Part shown: positions 40,877 through 49,124 of the stretch, one piece after another
Layout: each line of letters opens with the position of its first letter
Position numbering within the stretch: the first letter of the stretch is position 1
Assembly: GCF_002211305.1 (NCBI RefSeq)
Contig: NZ_LOKW01000006.1
Coordinates: 1-64,000, forward strand
Length of the DNA stretch: 64,000 nucleotides
Origin: Rhizobium sp. R634
GTDB lineage: Bacteria; Pseudomonadota; Alphaproteobacteria; Rhizobiales; Rhizobiaceae
Reading direction: 5' to 3'
Program-made: the position numbers and the translations under genes
Notes under the pieces: model-generated
The model's database searches: none
What the model saw: only the letters and a program-made list of their open reading frames with translations
What the model was told of the DNA's origin: nothing

Positions 40877-41653
40877 CTAAGCCTCGGCGGAATGGTTTTC
40901 GGCGATGTCCTTCCTCCGGCGGATGGCGTCGATCATTGCATGCACCTCGGCGCCGGCCGCATCGATCACCGTCTGCGAGCGGCCGCGAACGACGATCTCG
41001 GTGAAGAATTTCTGGCCGACATATCTGGGGTAGGAACCGATACTGGTTTCCGGATGCGCTTTCTGGATCGCCGTCAGCGGAGTGCCGATCTCGCCTTCGC
41101 CGTAAGGGCAGGGGATCGCCAGCGAAAGCACCGGCGTACCGGTCCGCAGCGTCGGCAGCACATTATCGACCATCGCCTGGAAGACCTGCGGCACGCCGGC
41201 CATGACATAGACGTTGCCGATGATGAAGCCCGGCGCCGTCGAAACAGGATTGGCGATGTGGGCAGCGCCCCGCGGCATGCGCGCCATGCGTTGACGCGCC
41301 TCGGTGAATTCCATCTCGCGGCGCCTGTACATATCGGCAAGCAGGGCCATCGCCGCTTCGTCATATTCGCAGGGCAGGCCGAAAGCCTTGGAAATGGCAT
41401 CGGCGGTGATGTCGTCATGCGTCGGCCCGATGCCGCCCGAGGTGAAGACATAGTCGTATTTGCCGCGAAGCGCGTTCAGCGCGTCGACGATCGCCTCCTC
41501 GTCGTCGGCAACGATGCGCACCTCTTTCAGGTCGATGCCGGAGAGCGTCAGCAGATCGGCGAGATGGCCGATATTCTTGTCCTTGGTGCGGCCGGAGAGA
41601 AGTTCGTCGCCAATGGCGAGCATGGCGGCGGTGACGACGATGTCATGGCTCAT
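40877..41653 (-). CDS. Molybdopterin-binding-domain protein (CinA N-terminal/MoaB-like)
   Basis: 258 aa. The MoCF/MoaB fold is shown by AMLAIGDELLSGRTKDKN at the start and TSGGIGPTHDDITADAI in the middle, the pterin/nucleotide-binding signature of the CinA N-terminal domain. The C-terminal CinA amidohydrolase domain is absent, as in many stand-alone relatives thought to act in nucleotide (ADP-ribose) metabolism. The start at 41653 gives the usual N terminus; the open frame further upstream is rejected. It lies close behind the universal stress gene but is a separate product. Confidence 0.87.
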   Translation of the reverse strand: MSHDIVVTAAMLAIGDELLSGRTKDKNIGHLADLLTLSGIDLKEVRIVADDEEAIVDALNALRGKYDYVFTSGGIGPTHDDITADAISKAFGLPCEYDEAAMALLADMYRRREMEFTEARQRMARMPRGAAHIANPVSTAPGFIIGNVYVMAGVPQVFQAMVDNVLPTLRTGTPVLSLAIPCPYGEGEIGTPLTAIQKAHPETSIGSYPRYVGQKFFTEIVVRGRSQTVIDAAGAEVHAMIDAIRRRKDIAENHSAEA

Positions 41654-41875
41654 GGGATGTTCCGTGATGTGAAGCTCGCAAATAGGTAGCGCCCTTGCGC
41701 CACTTTGCAAACAGCCGCCGGTGCGTTGCTTCGTCTCAGAGAAGCAAAGCAAGTGAATTTTCGTCTACGGCCGTTGAACAGTGCGTTCCCGACGGCAGGG
41801 CTGTGTTCAACGGGGCTCGCTGCTAGAACTCCCCCGACCCATGAATTTTAACCAGCGCTCCAAGGGAGATTGAAG

Positions 41876-42472
41876 ATGGCGAAGGTCCTCGTCCTTTATT
41901 ATTCGGCTTACGGCCATATCGAAACCATGGCTTACGCCGTTGCCGAAGGCGCGAAGTCGGCCGGCGCAGAGGTTACCGTCAAGCGCGTGCCCGAGCTGGT
42001 TCCGGAAGAGGTGGCCAAGGCTTCCCATTACAAGATGGACCAGGCCGCTCCGATCGCCACCGTGGACGAACTTGCGGACTACGATGCCATTATCGTCGGT
42101 GCCGGCACCCGCTTTGGCACGGTTGCCTCGCAGATGCGTAATTTTTGGGATCAGACGGGCGGCCTCTGGTTCGCCGGCAAGCTGGTCGGCAAGATCGGTT
42201 CGGTCTTCACCTCCTCGGCAACACAGCACGGCGGCCAGGAATCGACCATCCTCGGCTTTATCCCGACCTTCCTCCACCAAGGCATGGTCGTCGCCGGTCT
42301 TCCCTATGCCTTCCAGGGCCAGATGGGCACCGAAGAAGTCAAGGGCGGCTCCCCCTACGGCGCTTCCACCATCACCAACGGCGACGGCTCCCGCCAGCCT
42401 TCCGAGATCGAACTGGAAGGCGCGAAATACCAGGGCGCCCATGTCGCAAAGCTTGCCGCCAAGCTCGCCTGA
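41876..42472 (+). CDS. wrbA: NAD(P)H:quinone oxidoreductase, WrbA family
   Basis: Tetrameric FMN quinone reductase performing two-electron reduction; 198 aa. The flavodoxin-like phosphate-binding start is [16 protein letters not shown], and the family markers [22 protein letters not shown] and [10 protein letters not shown] are intact. GGGAG lies about 10 nt before the ATG at 41876; the TTG two codons earlier is not needed. A strong intrinsic terminator follows. It is likely induced by oxidative or stationary stress, but no specific operator was recognised. Confidence 0.95.
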   Translation: MAKVLVLYYSAYGHIETMAYAVAEGAKSAGAEVTVKRVPELVPEEVAKASHYKMDQAAPIATVDELADYDAIIVGAGTRFGTVASQMRNFWDQTGGLWFAGKLVGKIGSVFTSSATQHGGQESTILGFIPTFLHQGMVVAGLPYAFQGQMGTEEVKGGSPYGASTITNGDGSRQPSEIELEGAKYQGAHVAKLAAKLA

Positions 42473-42495
42473 TCTTTGCTGCGGAATGTTAGAGG

Positions 42496-42530
42496 CGCGG
42501 CGGGTGCGAGCCCGCCGCGTCTTTTCTTTT
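42496..42530 (+). terminator. Rho-independent terminator of wrbA
   Basis: A 9-bp perfect GC stem (CGCGGCGGG / CCCGCCGCG) with a 6-nt loop, followed by TCTTTTCTTTT. The best intrinsic terminator in the window. Confidence 0.85.
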
Positions 42531-42643
42531 ACCCCATGACGCCTGGCGTCCACCGATCGTCGTTGCCGTCAACTGAGAGGTGATTTTTTACGCCTCGCAG
42601 CTCTTCCCATCGCCAATGACGCAAGATATTGAAAACGCAGCAA

Positions 42644-42728
42644 GCGGGCGTGGCGAAATTGGTAGACGCAAGGGACTTAAAATCCCTCGGCCTTGGCTAT
42701 ACGGGTTCGATCCCCGTCGCCCGCACCA
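42644..42728 (+). tRNA. tRNA-Leu (anticodon TAA)
   Basis: 85 nt including an encoded CCA. The acceptor stem GCGGGCG pairs with CGCCCGC (42718-42724); the D arm has TGGTAGACGC; the anticodon stem AGGGA/TCCCT encloses loop CTTAAAA, giving anticodon TAA; the T arm has GGTTCGATCC. The long variable arm marks a class II tRNA, as for leucine. It reads UUA/UUG codons, which are rare in this GC-rich genome. Confidence 0.95.
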
Positions 42729-42764
42729 CCTTCATACTCCGGTTTGAATACGCTGCTATTGAAT

Positions 42765-42783
42765 ATGCACATATATTGTGCAT
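42765..42783 (+). promoter_or_regulatory. 19-bp perfect palindrome downstream of tRNA-Leu
   Basis: ATGCACA-TATAT-TGTGCAT, an inverted repeat with 7-bp arms, 37 nt after the tRNA and 90 nt before a 43-aa gene. It looks like a dimeric repressor operator; a TTGACA hexamer follows at 42800-42805. No T-run, so it is not an obvious terminator. The regulator is unknown. Confidence 0.45.
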
Positions 42784-42872
42784 AAAGGTTGGTTGTCGCT
42801 TGACAAAGACATTTTCGGTGCAAGCATTGCGCCGCGACGGTGGAGTAAGTGTTGTCTTCTGGGAGTAAGACG

Positions 42873-43004
42873 ATGGTTTACGATTGGAGTGGGACTAGGG
42901 CCCGGCGCATCCGGATCTTTAAAACCAGTGCCGCGCTTGTTCTGGGAACTGCGATGGCCGCGATACTGCTGTTCTTCTGGGCGGTTCAATTGCGCGGATT
43001 TTAG
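42873..43004 (+). CDS. 43-residue single-pass membrane protein
   Basis: ATG GTT TAC to TAG; 43 aa with a basic N-terminal part (RARRIRIFKTS) and one membrane helix (AALVLGTAMAAILLFFWAVQL), so an N-in orientation is likely. GGGAG lies 8-10 nt upstream. The reading frame uses ordinary codons, and the TAG stop falls at the left edge of a palindromic intergenic element. No known family. Confidence 0.55.
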   Translation: MVYDWSGTRARRIRIFKTSAALVLGTAMAAILLFFWAVQLRGF

Positions 43005-43046
43005 AGCGTCCTTAGTGCGTCCGAGATGACGCGCTAAGGACGCTCT
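43003..43046 (+). repeat. Palindromic intergenic element, left hairpin
   Basis: Arms AGAGCGTCCTTAG (43003-43015) and CTAAGGACGCTCT (43034-43046) are perfect reverse complements and extend inward with one G-T pair. It sits next to a second palindrome (43062-43098), a mosaic layout like the RIME/REP-type elements scattered in rhizobial genomes. Confidence 0.65.
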
Positions 43047-43061
43047 ATCGATATTCAATCA

Positions 43062-43098
43062 GCACATCGTCCCGAAATCGATTTTCGGGACGATGTGC
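43062..43098 (+). repeat. Palindromic intergenic element, right hairpin
   Basis: Perfect 16-bp arms (GCACATCGTCCCGAAA / TTTCGGGACGATGTGC) around a 5-nt loop. The CATCGTCCCGAAA core resembles rhizobial RIME-type palindromes known to me. It may also terminate transcripts of the VanZ gene (ends 43118, minus) and the 43-aa gene. Confidence 0.65.
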
Positions 43099-43117
43099 AG
43101 CCTGTTCCTGACAACAA

Positions 43118-43522
43118 TCACCGTTCTGCCAGCGGAAGCGCGTTCGATACTTTTGCGTCGCGCCATCTGTTGATCACCCAGCCGGCCACAAGTCCGATCG
43201 CGGCGCCCATGGCCTTGATGCCGGCATCGTGCAGGCGCGCATGACGGGTCGGCACGAGATATTGCAGATATTCGATGGCGACTGCGCCTATGATCACCAG
43301 CACGGCAACCGTCTTCCATTGTTTCGGATAGGCGAGCGCAAAGGCCAGGCCGAGGAGCACATAGGCGCTTGCGCGGTCGGTATTGACCGTCGTGACGGTC
43401 TCCGGCCTCAGCCCGATCGGCGAAACTGTCACGAAGAGGATGAAAGCGAGCAGCAGCCAGGCAAGCGGCTTTGCGAATTTGAGTATAGTCATGCGCGCTA
43501 TATTAATGGCCGCCGCTTTCAT
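43118..43522 (-). CDS. VanZ-like membrane protein
   Basis: 134 aa with about four hydrophobic helices (PLAWLLLAFILFVTVSPIGLR, ASAYVLLGLAFALAY, VAVLVIIGAVAIEYLQYLVP, AMGAAIGLVAGWVI). The EYLQYLVPTRHARLHDAGIKAMGAAIG block, with HD and a Gly-rich helix, is characteristic of VanZ-like proteins. Starts at 43522 or, ten codons in, at 43492; neither has a clear ribosome-binding site. Family role is unclear outside teicoplanin resistance. Inner membrane. Confidence 0.8.
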   Translation of the reverse strand: MKAAAINIARMTILKFAKPLAWLLLAFILFVTVSPIGLRPETVTTVNTDRASAYVLLGLAFALAYPKQWKTVAVLVIIGAVAIEYLQYLVPTRHARLHDAGIKAMGAAIGLVAGWVINRWRDAKVSNALPLAER

Positions 43523-43697
43523 TGACAGTTAAAATCAGTCCATGTGCCGCCGATTTTGCATTTGGCTTAAGAAAACCTTGTCCAAGGGCAATATGGAGCC
43601 CGCTCGCGAGCGAACCGGAAGCCGCCAAAACGGGCTTTCATTTTCCGGCCCGCTCGTGCGATAGCGCAGTGGATAAATCTGAGAATGGACCACGCCC

Positions 43698-44948
43698 GTG
43701 ACGAGACTTGATGTCGAAAGCGCCGAACAGGCAATGCGCAGCCTCTTTCCGGCAACGCCGCTGCAGCTCAACGATCATCTCTCGGCCCGCTACGGCGCCG
43801 ATATCTGGCTGAAGCGCGAGGATCTGTCGCCGGTGCGCTCCTACAAGATCCGCGGTGCCTTCAATTTCTTCCGCAAGGCGATCGGGCAGGGGGCTGCCGG
43901 CAAAACCTTCGTCTGCGCCTCGGCCGGCAACCACGCCCAGGGTTTCGCTTATGTCTGCCGCCATTTCGGCGTGCCGGGCGTCGTCTTCATGCCGGCAACG
44001 ACGCCGCAGCAGAAGATTGACAAGACCCGCATGTTCGGCGCCGAATTCATCACCATCCGGCTGATCGGCGACTTTTTCGACCAGTGCTATCAGGCGGCGC
44101 GCGAGCATGTGGAAGCGGTCGGCGGCGTCATGGTGCCGCCCTTCGACCACGCCGATATCATCGAAGGCCAGGCGACGGTTGCAGCCGAAATCATGCAGCA
44201 GCTGCCGGAGGGAACCGTGCCCGATATGGTTGTCCTGCCGGTCGGCGGCGGCGGGCTTGCCGCAGGCATCACAGGTTATCTCGGCGGCACCGTGCCGAAA
44301 TCGGCATTCGTCTTCGCCGAGCCCGCCGGCGCGCCGAGCCTGAAACGCAGTATCGAGGCGGGTGCGGTGACGACGCTTGGCAAGGTCGACAATTTCGTCG
44401 ATGGCGCTGCGGTTGCCCGCATCGGCGACCTGAACTTCGCCGCCCTTCGCGATTTCTCGGCCGAGCAGGTGCGGCTGATGCCGGAGAACGCTATCTGCGT
44501 CACCATTCAGGAGATGTTGAACGTCGAAGGCGTCGTGCTGGAGCCGGCCGGCGCCCTGTCGCTGACGGCGATCGCCGCGATGGATCGGGAGACGATCCGC
44601 GGCAAGACGATCGTCGCCGTCGTCTCCGGCGGCAATTTCGATTTCGAGCGCCTGCCTGACGTAAAGGAAAGGGCCATGCGTTACGCGGGGCTAAAGAAAT
44701 ACTTCATCCTGCGGCTCGCCCAGCGCCCGGGCGCGCTTCGGGATTTCCTCAATCTGCTCGGTCCGGACGACGATATCGCGCGCTTCGAATATCTGAAGAA
44801 ATCGGCGCGCAACTTCGGCTCGATCCTGATCGGCATCGAAACCAAGGCGCCCGACAACTTCGCCCGGCTGATCGCGAATTTCGAAGCCGCCGGCATGGGT
44901 TACGAGGATATTACCGACAACGAGATCCTCGCCAACCTGATCATTTGA
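43698..44948 (+). CDS. ilvA: Threonine dehydratase (threonine ammonia-lyase)
   Basis: PLP enzyme making 2-oxobutanoate for isoleucine synthesis; 416 aa, the shorter form with one C-terminal ACT-like domain. PLP-Lys is about residue 50 in SYKIRGAFNFF, and the phosphate-binding loop is VGGGGLAAGI. The C-terminal ~85 residues (FILRLAQRPGALRDFLNLL) form the regulatory domain with ACT character, so isoleucine feedback is expected. Start is GTG with only a weak purine-rich site upstream; the family N terminus supports it. Confidence 0.92.
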   Translation: MTRLDVESAEQAMRSLFPATPLQLNDHLSARYGADIWLKREDLSPVRSYKIRGAFNFFRKAIGQGAAGKTFVCASAGNHAQGFAYVCRHFGVPGVVFMPATTPQQKIDKTRMFGAEFITIRLIGDFFDQCYQAAREHVEAVGGVMVPPFDHADIIEGQATVAAEIMQQLPEGTVPDMVVLPVGGGGLAAGITGYLGGTVPKSAFVFAEPAGAPSLKRSIEAGAVTTLGKVDNFVDGAAVARIGDLNFAALRDFSAEQVRLMPENAICVTIQEMLNVEGVVLEPAGALSLTAIAAMDRETIRGKTIVAVVSGGNFDFERLPDVKERAMRYAGLKKYFILRLAQRPGALRDFLNLLGPDDDIARFEYLKKSARNFGSILIGIETKAPDNFARLIANFEAAGMGYEDITDNEILANLII

Positions 44949-44985
44949 CTTGGCGGAAACGATGCCGTCGTGCTAAAGGCGGAGC

Positions 44986-45312
44986 ATGGCTTCGTTCATT
45001 TCAAATATCATTTCGATGTTCTCCGGCGGCGGCAAACCGGCGGCGCAGGCGGCAGGTCCTTCCGGCGAGCCGCAGCTCTATGCCGATTGCACGATCTATG
45101 CCGAACCGCGCAAGGAAGGCAGCCAGTATCGCCTTGCAGGGCGCATCGAAAAGAAGGTCGGCGACGAGGTGCTGGTGCGTAATTTCATCCGCGCCGATGT
45201 CTTCTCCTCGTCCGACGATGCGATCGAATGCACGGTGCGCAAGGCGCAGCAAATCATCGATCAGCACGGTCCGTCGCTTTTTGGCGACGGCGAGAAGGTT
45301 CGCCAGGTCTGA
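44986..45312 (+). CDS. HlyU-family protein
   Basis: 108 aa. Central segment YRLAGRIEKKVGDEVLVRNFIRADVFSSSDDA and the C-terminal AQQIIDQHG match the HlyU family, small proteins annotated as transcriptional activators of haemolysin genes in Vibrio, although the fold of this alphaproteobacterial group lacks an obvious helix-turn-helix. GGCGGAG precedes the ATG. It lies 37 nt after ilvA on the same strand. Role unknown in rhizobia. Confidence 0.78.
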   Translation: MASFISNIISMFSGGGKPAAQAAGPSGEPQLYADCTIYAEPRKEGSQYRLAGRIEKKVGDEVLVRNFIRADVFSSSDDAIECTVRKAQQIIDQHGPSLFGDGEKVRQV

Positions 45313-45567
45313 TATCGGCACTCCGATGAGGATCGGACACTGGGCTGGAAACTTCTTTGCTTTTCAAGTCTCTGAGCCGAGTGCTCATCCGAACCGCGTA
45401 AGCTTGCACACGCAATCTTAAAGGATTGCGGCGAAAGATATGGCCTGCAGGATTTGCAGGGCTGCCATCGTGTTTCACTTTTTCGGACGATCGACCACAG
45501 GATCCGCCGCCGCGATCGCCGCGCCGGCAGGGAGACGCGGTCATCGACGGGAAGCCTGGGTGTCGTG

Positions 45568-46836
45568 ATGGCGATGTTCAACCTCGCTCTCTTCGTCGTC
45601 GAAGCGGTCGCCTATTTCGTGCTGATGGTGACGCTTCTGCATTTCCGCCACCGGCTCGGCCTCGGAGTCTTCCTGACCGCCCTCGGCGTCATGCATTTCA
45701 TGGAAACCTATCTGGCCGCGGTTTTCTATGTCTCGCTGCCCTTCGGAGAGGTGTCGCCCGGCTCATCCATCTTCTTCTCCGGCAAGCTGATGATGATCCT
45801 GATGCTCTACCTCAAGGAGGATGCCGCGACGGTGCGCCAGCCGATCTACGGCCTGTTCCTCGGCAACCTCTTGACCGTCGGCATCGCCTGGGTTTTGCAG
45901 CTGCATCAGCCGCTGCAGCTGTCGGCCGGGCATGGGCCCGATGTCGATTTCCTCAAGGAGATGGGCTGGTTGATGGTCTGGGGAACGGCGCTGCTCTATA
46001 TCGATTCGCTCGGCATCATCCTGCTCTACGAAAAGCTCGGCGATTTCTTCCGCCGGCGCGTCGTCCTGCGTTTCATGATCTCGGGCTTTGCGCTCCTGAC
46101 CTTCGACCAGGTCGGCTTTTTCGCCGCGCTGCATTATTTCCTGGATGTGCCGATTGCTGTCTTCTGGGGCGGCTGGAAAGCCAAGATGCTCGCCGTCTGC
46201 CTCTATGCGGCGATGTTTGCGATCTACGAATATCATATTCGCCGTGTCGGCGCCGACGCATCCGCCCGCTCCATCAGCGACGTGTTCGGCGACCTGACCT
46301 TCCGCGAGCGCTACAACGATCTTCTGGAACGCACCGGCCGCGATATGCTCACGGGCGTCTATGATCGCACCCGCATGGAGCTGGAAGCGCCGCTGATGGT
46401 GCACGAAGCATTGAGGCAGGGGCTGTTTGCCACCGTCCTCATCATCGACGCCGATCACTTCAAGGACGTCAATGACGGCTACGGCCACCTTCAGGGCGAC
46501 GAGGTGTTGAAGTCGATCGCCGTGCGGCTCGGTACGACGCTGCGGTCCAGCGACCGGATCTTCCGCTTCGGCGGCGAGGAATTCGTCGCCGTCTGCCCCG
46601 GCACCGACCATGAGGAAGGGCTGTTGCTCGCCGAGCGCCTGCGCTGGATGATCGCGACCAGCGTCAAGACACCGGATGACAAGCCGGTGACGGTCAGTAT
46701 CGGCGTAGCGACAGCCGACGAGGACGGCGCCAGCTTCACCGCCGTGCTCTCGGCAGCCGACGGCCGGCTCTACGCAGCCAAGAAGAGCGGCCGCAACTGC
46801 GTCGTCGGCCGTTCCGGCGTGGTGAAGCTTGGTTGA
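45568..46836 (+). CDS. Membrane-bound diguanylate cyclase
   Basis: About 422 aa. The N-terminal ~240 residues carry seven or eight hydrophobic helices with a low-polarity core (LFVVEAVAYFVLMVTLL, FLTALGVMHFMETYLAAVF), a 7TM-like sensor. A linker leads to the GGDEF domain: DMLTGVYDRTRME, DADHFKDVNDGYGH and RFGGEEFVAV, i.e. an intact GGEEF active site. The start is uncertain: the frame is open to 45454, but the residues before 45568 are basic and unlike a membrane start. It supplies c-di-GMP, opposing the EAL protein at 17141. Confidence 0.88.
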   Translation: MAMFNLALFVVEAVAYFVLMVTLLHFRHRLGLGVFLTALGVMHFMETYLAAVFYVSLPFGEVSPGSSIFFSGKLMMILMLYLKEDAATVRQPIYGLFLGNLLTVGIAWVLQLHQPLQLSAGHGPDVDFLKEMGWLMVWGTALLYIDSLGIILLYEKLGDFFRRRVVLRFMISGFALLTFDQVGFFAALHYFLDVPIAVFWGGWKAKMLAVCLYAAMFAIYEYHIRRVGADASARSISDVFGDLTFRERYNDLLERTGRDMLTGVYDRTRMELEAPLMVHEALRQGLFATVLIIDADHFKDVNDGYGHLQGDEVLKSIAVRLGTTLRSSDRIFRFGGEEFVAVCPGTDHEEGLLLAERLRWMIATSVKTPDDKPVTVSIGVATADEDGASFTAVLSAADGRLYAAKKSGRNCVVGRSGVVKLG

Positions 46837-47010
46837 CCCGATCAGCGCAGCAGATCGGCTGTCGGTGTTCGTGATGTTGCGAAATCGAAACACTTCATGC
46901 CAGTATCATTTATTTTCAATGGCTTATAAGAACGATAAAAACGGCTTGTTGGCATAACGCAAACATGATCTCCATTGCCTCGACATTTCGCATGCGAGGG
47001 GCGCGGAGAC

Positions 47011-48201
47011 ATGAGCGATACGGTTGCACGAACGAAGGTCGATGGCGGCGAGTTTGCCGTCTTGTGTGTCGGAGGATTTCTTCTTTCGATCGCCTATGGC
47101 GTCACCTTTCTGATCCCGATGCTGGTCGGCCAGCGCGGTGGCAACGAAGCGCTCGCCGGCCTGATCATCTCGGCCGCGACCATCAGCACCGTCATTATCG
47201 TCATCTTCTCCGGCCACATCGCCGATGCCATCGGTTCGGCGCGGGCGGTCGCGATTTCCGGACTGTTTCTGGCGGCATCGGGGCTGGGATTTGCCACGGT
47301 CTCCGCAGCCGGGCTGAGCCTGATGACCGTCGGTTTCGTCCTCGGCATCGGTTGGGGCACGTTTTATGCGCTCGGCCCCATCCTGGTCGCCGCGATTACC
47401 GAATCGGAGCACCGGATCAGGTTCTTTGCTCTGCTTTCGGGATCGATGATGTCGGGCATCGGCGCCGGACCGATCATCGGCCGCATTGTCACCGGCTGGT
47501 CTCTGCCGATAGAGACGGCCTTCGCCTTTGCGTTTCTGGCCAGTCTTGTCGGTGGCGCGCTCTATTTCCTGCTCCATGTCAGGCTGACCTCTGCCGGCAA
47601 GATCCTGCCGCATGTCAACAAGATCTCGTTCGCCACAGCATGTCGGGTGATCGCTTCACGGGCGATCTATTCCATCGCCATGGTCGGTGTCGGCGGCGCA
47701 ATCTTCGGCGGACTGTCCAGCTTTCAGACCAGCTACGCCAAGGCACACGGCTTCGATTATGCGCTGTTCTTCATCGGTTTCATGTCCGCCGCCATCCTGA
47801 GCCGGCTATTCGCAGCCGGATATGTGGTCAAGAAGGATCCGTTCTATTCGCTTCTCGTGCTCACAAGCCTGACGCTGGCATCCATCCTGCTGTTCCTGCT
47901 GGTGACATCAAGTCAGCTGGTCTATCTCGGAGCTGCGGCGATGCTAGGCGTGGGATATGGGCTGACCTATTCCGTCATCAATGGGCTCGCCGCAAATGAG
48001 GCACCCACAGGCCTCATGCCGCAATCGCTTCTTCTGTTCTCACTGTCCTATTTCATCGGCGTCTTCGGCTTTCCGCTGATCGCCGGCAACCTGATCGTTT
48101 CCTCCGGCATCCAGGCCATGCTTCACGTCCTGCTGCTGCTTGCCGTCGTCAATGTGGCAATCGTCCTGTTTCGTATTGTCTACCGTGCAAGGAATGGCTG
48201 A
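47011..48201 (+). CDS. MFS transporter
   Basis: 396 aa with about 12 hydrophobic helices. The family loop between helices 2 and 3 is recognisable as FSGHIADAIGSARAVAISG (variant of GxxxDRxGRR), and helix-4/5 region GFVLGIGWGTFYALGPILV is conserved-type. Start chosen at ATG 47011 (after GAGGGGCGCGGAGAC). Substrate unknown; drug/metabolite efflux or uptake are both possible. A bidirectional hairpin separates it from the convergent SDR gene. Confidence 0.87.
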   Translation: MSDTVARTKVDGGEFAVLCVGGFLLSIAYGVTFLIPMLVGQRGGNEALAGLIISAATISTVIIVIFSGHIADAIGSARAVAISGLFLAASGLGFATVSAAGLSLMTVGFVLGIGWGTFYALGPILVAAITESEHRIRFFALLSGSMMSGIGAGPIIGRIVTGWSLPIETAFAFAFLASLVGGALYFLLHVRLTSAGKILPHVNKISFATACRVIASRAIYSIAMVGVGGAIFGGLSSFQTSYAKAHGFDYALFFIGFMSAAILSRLFAAGYVVKKDPFYSLLVLTSLTLASILLFLLVTSSQLVYLGAAAMLGVGYGLTYSVINGLAANEAPTGLMPQSLLLFSLSYFIGVFGFPLIAGNLIVSSGIQAMLHVLLLLAVVNVAIVLFRIVYRARNG

Positions 48202-48204
48202 CCG

Positions 48205-48233
48205 AGGCCGGGCAAACTCGGTTTGCCCGGCCT
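48205..48233 (+). terminator. Bidirectional terminator-like hairpin (MFS / SDR)
   Basis: A perfect 13-bp stem (AGGCCGGGCAAAC / GTTTGCCCGGCCT) with a 3-nt loop sits between two convergent genes. There is no long T-run, but the position and stability support shared termination. Confidence 0.65.
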
Positions 48234-48241
48234 TCGCTGGT

Positions 48242-49018
48242 TTATGCGGCGCGGAAGATCTTGGCGCCGGAGGGCGCGCTCGTCATGCCGCCGTCGACGG
48301 TGATCTCGATACCGGTGACATTGGACGCGTCATCCGAGGCGAGATAGAGCGCCGCCTTGGCAATTTCCTCGGCTTCGCTCATGCGGCCAAGCGGGCTCAG
48401 GCCGCCGAGGCGGGCCTCGAGCGCCGACATCGCATCTTCGGTCTGCGCCATCGGCGACCAAATGGGCGTCTTCGTGCCGCCTGGCGTCACCTGATTGACG
48501 CGGATGCCGCGCGGCGCGAGTTCGGAGGCCATATTGCGGGTCATCGCCCGAACCGCGGCTTTCGTCGCTGCATAGGCCGACCAGCCGGGAGCGCCGAGCA
48601 CGGCATGCACCGAACCGTTGAGGATGACGGAAGCACTGTCATTGAGATGCGGCAGGGCCGCTTGCACGGTAAAGAAAACCGCCGTCAGATTGGTGCTGAT
48701 AATCTGGTTGAACTGCTCTGGCGACGTGTCGCCGAGCGGTGTCGCGCCGCCGATCCCGGCATTGGCGAAGACGATGTCGAATTTGCCGACCTTCGCCGCG
48801 GCTTCGGCAAAAGCCTTTTCGGTCGCGGCGGCATCGGTGACATCGACCTTCAGCGCCAGTACGCCGGCCCCAAGCGCCTTTTCGGCGGCCGCAAGCGTTT
48901 CCGGGTTGCGGCCGGTGATCACCACTCTTGCGCCCTCGTCGATGAAGACTTTCGCTGTCGCAAGACCGATACCGCTGTTGCCGCCGGTGATGAGCGCAAC
49001 CTTGTTTCTTAGACGCAT
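48242..49018 (-). CDS. Short-chain dehydrogenase/reductase
   Basis: 258 aa classical SDR. Cofactor motif TGGNSGIG (about 11-18), NAG in FANAGIGG, and catalytic Ser plus Tyr-x-x-x-Lys (NGSVHAV, YAATKAA). C-terminal VDGGMTSAPSG is the usual end. GAGGAGC precedes the start. It is divergent from a TetR regulator with a perfect inverted repeat in between, so it is probably an inducible detoxification or quinone/carbonyl reductase. Substrate unknown. Confidence 0.92.
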   Translation of the reverse strand: MRLRNKVALITGGNSGIGLATAKVFIDEGARVVITGRNPETLAAAEKALGAGVLALKVDVTDAAATEKAFAEAAAKVGKFDIVFANAGIGGATPLGDTSPEQFNQIISTNLTAVFFTVQAALPHLNDSASVILNGSVHAVLGAPGWSAYAATKAAVRAMTRNMASELAPRGIRVNQVTPGGTKTPIWSPMAQTEDAMSALEARLGGLSPLGRMSEAEEIAKAALYLASDDASNVTGIEITVDGGMTSAPSGAKIFRAA

Positions 49019-49043
49019 GATTCATGCTCCTCTTGGAAATGGC

Positions 49044-49065
49044 AACGATCTGGATTATGATCGTT
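49044..49065. promoter_or_regulatory. Inverted repeat, candidate TetR operator
   Basis: AACGATC-N8-GATCGTT, perfect 7-bp arms, in the 106-nt spacer between the divergent SDR and TetR genes; 26 nt from the SDR start and 60 nt from the TetR start. Size and symmetry suit a TetR-family dimer controlling both genes. Confidence 0.6.
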
Positions 49066-49124
49066 ATCTACAAGGATTATGAGTGTAATCCACATGAGTC
49101 AAGAGCCAATATCGGAGAATTGCG

